The notes beneath the pieces were generated by a model, which did not search any database, had not been told where the DNA came from, and saw nothing but the letters and a program-made list of their open reading frames with translations. A stretch of DNA of 11,664 nucleotides from an uncultured Eubacterium sp. Lineage in GTDB: Bacteria > Bacillota > Clostridia > Lachnospirales > Lachnospiraceae. The position numbers and the translations under genes are program-made. Position 1 is the stretch's first letter, and each line of letters starts with the position of its first letter. The stretch covers positions 129,923 through 141,586 of the forward strand of contig CAJTLS010000004.1 in NCBI GenBank assembly GCA_910577295.1. The letters are read 5' to 3'. This document shows positions 6,867-11,664 of this stretch, piece after piece.

Positions 6867-7691
6867 ATGTTTGGATATGTAATGGCGAATAAGCCGGAAT
6901 TGAAGATCAGAGAATTTGCCAGATACAAAGGATTTTACTGTGGTCTGTGCCGGAGGCTGTATCAGTGTCACGGACGGTTGGGGCAGATTACTTTAACATA
7001 TGATATGACATTTTTAGTCATTCTTTTGACATCACTCTATGAACCGATAACAGAGCAGGACAAACGCCGGTGTCTTATTCATCCGGCGAAGAAGCAGTTT
7101 ATGTTATACAATGCTGTTACCGATTATGCGGCAGATATGAATATTCTGCTGACTCACGACCATTTTCGGGACGACTGGGAGGATGAGAGAAAGTTAAAAG
7201 GTTTTCTGGGGATGAAGCTGTATGCCCGAAAGAAGAGGAAAATCGAAAAGAAATATCCTCGTCAGGCGGCAGTCATTACACGGTCGCTGGAGTCATTACA
7301 CCGTCTGGAAGAACAGCAATGTGCAGATATTGATTTGGTATCTCGTCCTTTTGGAGAACTGATGTCGGAAGTTTTTGTTTGGAAAGACGATTCGTTCCAA
7401 AACATTTTGCGCCCCATGGGTTTTTATCTCGGTAAATTTATCTATATGATGGATGCGTGGATGGATAGGGAAGAGGATGCAAAGAACCATTGTTATAATC
7501 TTTTTTCCTTGCAAAAAGGGATGGATGACGATAGAATACGCAGGATGTTAGACGCTACACTGCGTATGGCAATCGCTGAATTTGAAAAATTACCATGCGA
7601 GCAGGATGTAGCGGTTTTGCGCAACATTTTATATGAGGGCGTATGGACAACGAGTGAAAGGAAACATAATGATGATGAGAGATCCATATAG
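6867..7691 (+). CDS. DUF5685 family protein, uncharacterised
   Basis: The 274-residue protein is recognised by its opening MFGYVMANKPELKIREF and YCGLCRRL block, typical of DUF5685 in Firmicutes. Cys25, Cys28 and Cys34, then Cys69 and His72, form a possible metal site near the N-terminus. The rest is predicted to be largely helical. Two acidic helical motifs stand out: DHFRDDWEDE (98-107) after ADMNILLTH, and MDAWMDREEDAKNHCYN (195-211) after GKFIY. Their placement on helices about 95 residues apart recalls the paired Asp-rich motifs of all-alpha isoprenoid or squalene/phytoene synthases, but this is pattern reading, not an established assignment. No membrane helix is clear. A GGAG site lies 7 nt before the ATG. 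The last 23 nt overlap the start of the J-domain gene in another frame, implying translational coupling. Confidence 0.85.
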   Translation: MFGYVMANKPELKIREFARYKGFYCGLCRRLYQCHGRLGQITLTYDMTFLVILLTSLYEPITEQDKRRCLIHPAKKQFMLYNAVTDYAADMNILLTHDHFRDDWEDERKLKGFLGMKLYARKKRKIEKKYPRQAAVITRSLESLHRLEEQQCADIDLVSRPFGELMSEVFVWKDDSFQNILRPMGFYLGKFIYMMDAWMDREEDAKNHCYNLFSLQKGMDDDRIRRMLDATLRMAIAEFEKLPCEQDVAVLRNILYEGVWTTSERKHNDDERSI

Positions 7692-8349
7692 TGTATTGGG
7701 AGTTACCAGAGGGGCAACGGACAAAGAGATTAAAAAAGCTTACCGGAATCTGAGCAGAAAGTATCATCCGGATTCATATCAGGATGCTTCACAGAAAGAA
7801 TGGGCAGAGGATAAATTCCGTGAGATTCAGGAGGCCTATAATCAGATTGTCGATGAGCGTTCCGGTAAAACAAGAGGAAACTACGGCGGATATGGACAGA
7901 GTAATAGTCAGAATTATTCGGAGGAAGATCAGCATTTGATGGCTGCCATGAATTATATCCGTGCCAGACGTTATAATGAGGCAATTAATGTACTCAATGC
8001 AATGGGAAACCGCAGCGCGAGATGGTACTATTTGTCCTCTTATGCCAATTTGGGATTGGGGAATAATGTCGTAGCCATGGATTATGCAAAAAGAGCTTGT
8101 GAAATGGAGCCGGGTAATCCAGAATTCCAACAGTATTACCAGCAACTGCAGCGGGGAGGTACGGCAAGCCCATTCGGCGGTTTTGGCGGCTCTCCATTTG
8201 GCGGCGGATACGGTGGTTATGGCGGCTATGGCGGTTATGGAAATTATGGCGGTGGAAGTACTTGTGGAACCGGAAACTTATGTTGTGATTTGTGGTGTGC
8301 GGATACCTTATGTGAATGTATGGGAGGAGATCTTTGTGGCTGCTTTTAA
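7669..8349 (+). CDS. J-domain (DnaJ-like) protein with TPR-like middle and Gly/Cys-rich tail
   Basis: The 226-residue protein begins with a J domain (about 4-65) carrying the HPD tripeptide at 33-35, which stimulates Hsp70/DnaK ATPase. After a short Gly/Asn/Ser linker, residues 85-162 form TPR-like helical pairs (AAMNYIRARRYNEAINVLNA and following). The tail has GGF/GGY repeats (170-195) and then eight cysteines in the last 28 residues, including Cys205-Cys206, CEC (215-217) and CGC (223-225). It lacks the DnaJ zinc-finger repeats and client-binding domains, so it is a class C co-chaperone, not housekeeping DnaJ. Three consecutive ATG codons begin at 7669; AAAGGA at 7657-7662 fits the first or second. 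The gene overlaps DUF5685 upstream by 23 nt and the membrane-protein gene downstream by 14 nt. The client and the role of the Cys tail are unknown. Confidence 0.9.
   Translation: MMMRDPYSVLGVTRGATDKEIKKAYRNLSRKYHPDSYQDASQKEWAEDKFREIQEAYNQIVDERSGKTRGNYGGYGQSNSQNYSEEDQHLMAAMNYIRARRYNEAINVLNAMGNRSARWYYLSSYANLGLGNNVVAMDYAKRACEMEPGNPEFQQYYQQLQRGGTASPFGGFGGSPFGGGYGGYGGYGGYGNYGGGSTCGTGNLCCDLWCADTLCECMGGDLCGCF
8203..8247 (+). repeat. In-gene 9-bp tandem repeats encoding Gly-Gly-Tyr
   Basis: Four consecutive GGY codon triplets (residues 179-190 of the J-domain protein) plus a variant GNY unit are encoded by near-identical 9-bp units. The synonymous third-base changes show selection on the protein rather than a very recent slippage event, though copy number may still vary between strains. 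Confidence 0.75.
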
Positions 8350-8872
8350 TCGGACGAAGCGGATAGCGGTAATGGGGGTGCTGGCGGCGCTGAGTACGGT
8401 GCTGCTTGTATTGGGAACGTTTATTTCTGTAAATACGTTGTTTTTTACGGCAGCAGCTTCTTTTCTGGCGGGAATCGTATTGCTCCGCTTTGGAAAGAAA
8501 GAGGGACTGCTGTTTTATGTTGTCTGCGCGGCGCTTGATTTTATTATTAACCCAAATAAAGTCCATGTTTTTCTATATCTGGCTTTAGCGGGCTATGTCG
8601 TGCTATCAGAATTAACTTACTCTTTTCTGCGGGGAGAAGAGAAGAAAGCGAAAGAGTGGCGGCATCGTCTGGTTCGTTTTTGTTTGTTTCTCGTCATTTA
8701 TGTTCCTTGTATTATATTTTTCCCGAAACTTTTTGTTTCCGAGCAGATTTTACGGGCATCATGGATTTTTCCGGCGTTACTAGGCGGCGGTGTGATAGGA
8801 TGGTTTCTCTATGATATTGCGTATGCGGTATTCAAAAAGGTGTTGGCGGAGCGGATAGGAAAACTGTTTTAA
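8336..8872 (+). CDS. Polytopic integral membrane protein, possibly ECF S-component-like
   Basis: The 178-residue product has about six hydrophobic segments (roughly 11-30, 35-52, 56-70, 76-96, 111-130 and 141-165), a basic N-terminus (FNRTKR) and a charged cytoplasmic-type loop (99-111). The opening VMGVLAALSTVLLVLG recalls the first helix of ECF-transporter substrate-binding subunits, and size and helix number agree. No ATPase or EcfT partner is nearby and the substrate is unknown, so this stays tentative. Start choice: GTG at 8336 has GGAGGAG (8323-8329) 6 nt upstream. The ATG at 8372 would cut into the first helix and lacks such a site. The longer open frame back to 8084 reads through the J-protein Gly-rich codons in another frame. 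The 14-nt overlap with the J-domain gene implies translational coupling. Confidence 0.75.
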   Translation: MAAFNRTKRIAVMGVLAALSTVLLVLGTFISVNTLFFTAAASFLAGIVLLRFGKKEGLLFYVVCAALDFIINPNKVHVFLYLALAGYVVLSELTYSFLRGEEKKAKEWRHRLVRFCLFLVIYVPCIIFFPKLFVSEQILRASWIFPALLGGGVIGWFLYDIAYAVFKKVLAERIGKLF

Positions 8873-8945
8873 AAACTGTTTTTGTTATTGTAATTCCGGT
8901 AAAGGTGGTATAAAATATGCTACGATGTGGTTTTTATGACTACGA

Positions 8946-8975
8946 TTGACAACCTGACCCGACAAGAAGTATACT
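8946..8975 (+). promoter_or_regulatory. Sigma-A-type promoter for fabH
   Basis: A perfect TTGACA (8946-8951) and TATACT (8970-8975) are 18 bp apart. Transcription would start near 8982, giving a leader of about 63 nt. A small inverted repeat, TACT (8972-8975) and AGTA (8981-8984), spans the -10 and start point. It is too short to assign to FapR or FabT, the usual fatty-acid regulators. A second weaker candidate, an extended -10 TGGTATAAA, lies at 8906-8914. The region 8873-8945 otherwise shows no gene and no clear terminator for the preceding operon. Confidence 0.65.
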
Positions 8976-8992
8976 ACTAAAGTACAAGAAAG

Positions 8993-9027
8993 GGATAACA
9001 GATTAACTGTTTTCCTCAAAATTTTTT
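8993..9027 (+). promoter_or_regulatory. Weak hairpin and T-run in the fabH leader, possible attenuator
   Basis: GGA-t-AACAG (8993-9001) can pair with CTGTT-t-TCC (9007-9015) around an ATTAA loop, with one mismatch. A run of seven or more T at 9021-9028 follows after a short A-rich gap. The stem is AT-rich and the gap before the T run is longer than in classical terminators, so a regulatory role is only a possibility. Confidence 0.25.
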
Positions 9028-9044
9028 TAAAAGGGGATTGTGAG

Positions 9045-10019
9045 ATGGCAGTCAGAATAATCGGTACCGGAAGTTATTTGCCGAAAAAAATTGCAGATAA
9101 TAATTTTTTGTCTTCCATTGTGGATACGGATGATGAGTGGATTCGTCAGCGTACCGGAATCAAAGAGAGGCATTTGTCCAACGGAAAAGAGGGCACTACT
9201 TATATGGCAGCACACGCAGCAGAGGCGGCTTTGGAAAATGCTGGTATCAGTGCGGAAGAGTTGGATATGATTATTGTGGCTACAGTATCGGCCGATACTT
9301 ATGTGCCGAGTACTTCCTGTTCCGTTCAGGGAGCGATTGGTGCGATTCGGGCTACCTGTTTTGATATAAATGCCGCTTGTTCCGGTTTTTTGTTTGCTCT
9401 TAATACGGCCTATGCCTATATTGAAATGGGTATGGCGAAGACGGTTTTGATTGCCGGTTCCGAGACATTATCCCGTGAGGTGGATTGGTCTGACCGGGGT
9501 TCGTGCATTTTGTTTGGCGATGGCGCTGGAGCGGCTATCGTACAAAACGATGAAAGTGAGACAGGCGGATTGATTGCCAGCGTGACCGGTTCTGACGGCA
9601 GTCAGGGAGATGTGCTCACTTGTAAGGGGCGGGGGATACAGAATCCTTTTCATAATTCGAAGAGAAAAAAAGATTATCTGCGCATGGATGGTCAGGCTGT
9701 GTTTCGTTTTGCGGTTACTACCGTGCCGCGCTGTATCCGGCAGATTTTGAAGAAAACTGAGACCGACGTACAGGATATAAAATATTTCATTTTACACCAA
9801 GCCAATGTCAGGATTCTGGAGTTGATTGCGAAACGTCTGAAGGCGGATATGGATAAATTTCCGATGAATTTGGACAGATATGGAAACACGTCCTCGGCGA
9901 GTATTCCGATTTTGCTTGATGAGTTAAACCGAAACCACTTGCTAGAGCGGGGGGACAAAATTATTTTATCCGGTTTTGGCGGCGGTTTGACATGGGGTGC
10001 GATTTTGATTGAATGGTAG
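9045..10019 (+). CDS. fabH: Beta-ketoacyl-ACP synthase III
   Basis: It starts type II fatty-acid synthesis by condensing an acyl-CoA primer with malonyl-ACP in the cytoplasm. The 324 residues are full length. The catalytic triad is Cys112 in INAACSGFLF, His251 in ILHQANVRI and Asn281 in YGNTSSAS, the same order and nearly the same numbering as the E. coli enzyme. The GFGGGLTWG motif (310-318) near the C-terminus is also typical. The start is supported by AAGGGG (9031-9036), 8 nt before the ATG. The gene has its own promoter and is not beside acpP, fabD, fabG, fabF or the acc genes, so it may be a second copy or a relocated one. Primer preference (acetyl versus branched) cannot be read from sequence alone. 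Confidence 0.96.
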   Translation: MAVRIIGTGSYLPKKIADNNFLSSIVDTDDEWIRQRTGIKERHLSNGKEGTTYMAAHAAEAALENAGISAEELDMIIVATVSADTYVPSTSCSVQGAIGAIRATCFDINAACSGFLFALNTAYAYIEMGMAKTVLIAGSETLSREVDWSDRGSCILFGDGAGAAIVQNDESETGGLIASVTGSDGSQGDVLTCKGRGIQNPFHNSKRKKDYLRMDGQAVFRFAVTTVPRCIRQILKKTETDVQDIKYFILHQANVRILELIAKRLKADMDKFPMNLDRYGNTSSASIPILLDELNRNHLLERGDKIILSGFGGGLTWGAILIEW

Positions 10020-10050
10020 TGGTAAAAAGACAAGAAATAGTCATATTTTG

Positions 10051-10095
10051 ATTCCTCTTTGCATATGTTATAAGGCAAAGGGGGATTTTTGTTTT
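10051..10095 (+). terminator. Intrinsic terminator after fabH, overlapping the ribosome site of the next gene
   Basis: The arms 10051-10062 and 10075-10086 form a 12-bp stem (with two G-T pairs) around a 12-nt loop, with CTTTGC/GCAAAG at its core. A T-rich run, 10087-10095, broken by one G, follows. It lies 31 nt after the fabH stop, as expected for a terminator. The 3' arm also contains the GGGGGA ribosome site of the SpoIID-domain gene, whose TTG start lies in the T run. TATAAG at 10069-10074 with TTGATT at 10048-10053 (15-bp spacer) could be a promoter nested in the hairpin. Confidence 0.6.
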
Positions 10096-11664
10096 GAGAC
10101 GGACAGGCAGAGTTATCTTCATACTGATTTTATTAGTGGGAAGCATTGTGGGAATGTGGCTTTTTCAGGGATGGAGAATGGAAAAGAAGAAACAGACGAC
10201 GCAAAAGGTTTCCAATGTCTACATCACGGGTCTGAAAGAGATGGAGCTTTATGGGATAGATAAGGAGAAGAAAAGCTGGGCATTGGCATCCGCCGTGGCG
10301 GAGCAGGTAAAACCGGGGGTGGCAGACCTTATATTGGAAGAAAATCGTGTAGTAAAGATTATATGTAAACCGGATAAGCTGCAAGGGAAAGTGTTAAAAA
10401 TAAACGATGGCTTTATTCAGGTGGAGGAGTATGGCAATGTGGCGTTAGACGATAATTTTCGATTGTTCCATGTCTCTGCGTCCGGCGATATCAGTGTGGG
10501 GAAAAAAGAAGATTTGTCGGTTGGATATACGGATATCCAATATGTTGTAGCAGGTGGGAAAATATGCGCGGCGCTGTTGGGCGAGTCGCAGATGGCAAAC
10601 ATTCGTGTATTGCTCAGCAAAGGCGCTGATTCAAATTACGATATGCCGGAAGTGATTGTAAGTGCAACGTCGGAATGTGAGGTGACAAAGGATGGAAAGA
10701 CAGCAGTACATCCGGCGGGGAAGAAGCTGGCATTTCAGGCAAAAGATGTGCAGAACCGCATTGTCATCGATACGAAAGGAAAGGGAAAACTTCGTCTGGA
10801 AAATATAAAAAGGCAATATGGAGTGCCGGAATATCGCGGTATCATTGAAATCGAGAAAGTGGACAAGTCATTACATATTATTAATGAAGTGAATGTGGAA
10901 GAGTATTTGTATAGCGTCGTCCCTAGCGAGATGCCGACTGAATATCCGAAAGAGGCGTTGAAAGCACAGGCAATATGTGCGAGAAGCTATGCTGTCCAGC
11001 AGATGAGAGGCAAGAGACTGGCCAAATACGGGGCGCATGTAGATGATAGTGTTTCGTTTCAGGTCTATAATAATCTCAAAGAGGATGAAAAATCAATACA
11101 GGCGGTGAAGGAGACGAATAACCTCATCGTATCGAAGAATGGGAAAGTAGTGACAACATATTTTTATTCGGTATCCGGAGGCTGTTCGGAGGGAGTGAAA
11201 GATGTGTGGTTTGCCAAGAAAGATAAAGCGTATCTTCCCATCCAATGGCAGGGGGAGCAGACAAGGCAGATGGACTTGTCGGAAGAGAAAGCGTTTGCGG
11301 AATTTATAAAAAAGGCAGAAGACTGTTATGATTCGTCCTCCCCATGGTATCGCTGGCAGACATCGCAGCCGGTAAAGGTTGTCGGACAGCAGATATCAAG
11401 CCGTCTGCAAAGACGATATGAGGTGAATCCGACCCAGATACAGACAAAGCAGAGCGACGGCACTTACAGCAGTACCGGAGAAGTGGAAATCGGCGCCTTG
11501 AAGGAGATGAAAATTATCCAGCGGGGACAGGGCGGCGTAGCCCGCATATTAGAGGTAGAGGGCAGTAAGCAGACTGTCCGAATCTATACCGAGTACAACA
11601 TCCGTTATCTTTTGGGAAATGAAAAGGCTATTTATAAAAGAAAAGATAAAAAGGAAGTGGCGGG
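10094..11664 (+). CDS. Membrane-anchored SpoIID/LytB-domain protein, 3' end beyond window
   Basis: The frame stays open from 10094 to the right edge (523 codons visible). A basic start (RRTGR) is followed by one hydrophobic helix (about 7-25), giving a type II membrane anchor or uncleaved signal. Residues 35-190 form a region of unrecognised, probably beta-rich sequence. The SpoIID/LytB domain follows, with VEEYLYSVVPSEMP around Glu279, the position of the catalytic Glu in SpoIID lytic transglycosylases. KAQAICARSYA and YFYSVSGGCSEG, the family's later motifs, come after it. It should cleave or bind stripped peptidoglycan outside the membrane. It is longer than sporulation SpoIID (about 340 residues) and is probably a vegetative paralogue or of unknown stage. 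The TTG start is chosen because GGGGGA (10080-10085) is well placed and keeps the whole helix; the in-frame ATG at 10154 would cut it. Confidence 0.87.
   Translation, partial: MRRTGRVIFILILLVGSIVGMWLFQGWRMEKKKQTTQKVSNVYITGLKEMELYGIDKEKKSWALASAVAEQVKPGVADLILEENRVVKIICKPDKLQGKVLKINDGFIQVEEYGNVALDDNFRLFHVSASGDISVGKKEDLSVGYTDIQYVVAGGKICAALLGESQMANIRVLLSKGADSNYDMPEVIVSATSECEVTKDGKTAVHPAGKKLAFQAKDVQNRIVIDTKGKGKLRLENIKRQYGVPEYRGIIEIEKVDKSLHIINEVNVEEYLYSVVPSEMPTEYPKEALKAQAICARSYAVQQMRGKRLAKYGAHVDDSVSFQVYNNLKEDEKSIQAVKETNNLIVSKNGKVVTTYFYSVSGGCSEGVKDVWFAKKDKAYLPIQWQGEQTRQMDLSEEKAFAEFIKKAEDCYDSSSPWYRWQTSQPVKVVGQQISSRLQRRYEVNPTQIQTKQSDGTYSSTGEVEIGALKEMKIIQRGQGGVARILEVEGSKQTVRIYTEYNIRYLLGNEKAIYKRKDKKEVA

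Noticed and set aside
8084..8335. N-terminal extension of the six-helix membrane protein frame
   Set aside because: It is the out-of-frame reading of the J-domain protein's TPR, Gly-rich and Cys-rich codons; a GTG with a strong ribosome site at 8336 explains the start.
7994..8566. 190-codon minus-strand frame rich in His and Arg
   Set aside because: Its composition is the reverse reading of the Gly-rich tail codons and membrane-protein codons; two plus-strand genes with ribosome sites occupy the region.
8860..8884. Tandem AAAACTGTTTT repeat at the end of the membrane-protein gene as a terminator
   Set aside because: Each copy is a tiny AT-rich palindrome, partly inside the coding end, with no GC-rich stem; it is unlikely to terminate transcription.
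8969..8987. FapR-type operator at the fabH promoter
   Set aside because: Only a 4-bp inverted repeat (TACT/AGTA) is present; this is too little to claim a FapR site.
10009..10263. 84-codon frame starting at the end of fabH
   Set aside because: It overlaps the terminator hairpin and the SpoIID-domain frame, lacks a ribosome site and has no coding signature.

Overview
The window looks like a chromosomal stretch from a Gram-positive anaerobe of the Clostridia, most likely Lachnospiraceae. This is judged from moderate GC, strong AGGAGG-type ribosome sites, cofactor-independent phosphoglycerate mutase, a DUF5685 protein next to a small J-domain protein, and a SpoIID/LytB-domain protein. The assignment rests on gene content and family recollection, not on a database search. 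No rRNA, tRNA, CRISPR array, insertion sequence or phage gene is visible.

Layout, left to right. (1) The 3' end of a hybrid sensor kinase (ATPase domain plus two receiver domains) enters from the left edge and stops at 1139. (2) A promoter with an overlapping inverted repeat leads into an acyl-CoA synthetase (start corrected to 1248), followed 14 nt later by gpmI (glycolytic phosphoglycerate mutase). A strong hairpin at 4520-4553 closes this unit. (3) Convergent on the minus strand are a GH27 alpha-galactosidase and, 3 nt after it, a 68-residue double-CxxC protein. (4) A divergent intergenic region leads to a plus-strand run of five small genes: a two-helix membrane peptide, a membrane-anchored zinc-ribbon protein, a DUF5685 protein, a J-domain protein with a TPR-like middle and a Gly/Cys-rich tail, and a polytopic membrane protein. 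The last three are coupled by overlapping ends. (5) fabH has its own sigma-A-type promoter and 5' leader. (6) After a terminator-like hairpin comes a membrane-anchored SpoIID/LytB-domain protein with a TTG start, which runs off the right edge.

Most genes are housekeeping or metabolic: glycolysis, acyl-CoA formation, galactoside hydrolysis, fatty-acid initiation and cell-wall remodelling. The part closest to an undescribed system is the cluster at 6124-8872. Its gene order suggests a membrane-associated complex that pairs a chaperone-recruiting J protein with a metal-binding membrane protein and the uncharacterised DUF5685 protein. The DUF5685 protein carries two Asp-rich helical motifs that recall all-alpha isoprenoid synthases. 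That resemblance is an inference from motif pattern only.

Several starts differ from the longest open frame (1248, 6124, 6443, 7669, 8336 GTG, 10094 TTG). Each was chosen from Shine-Dalgarno placement.
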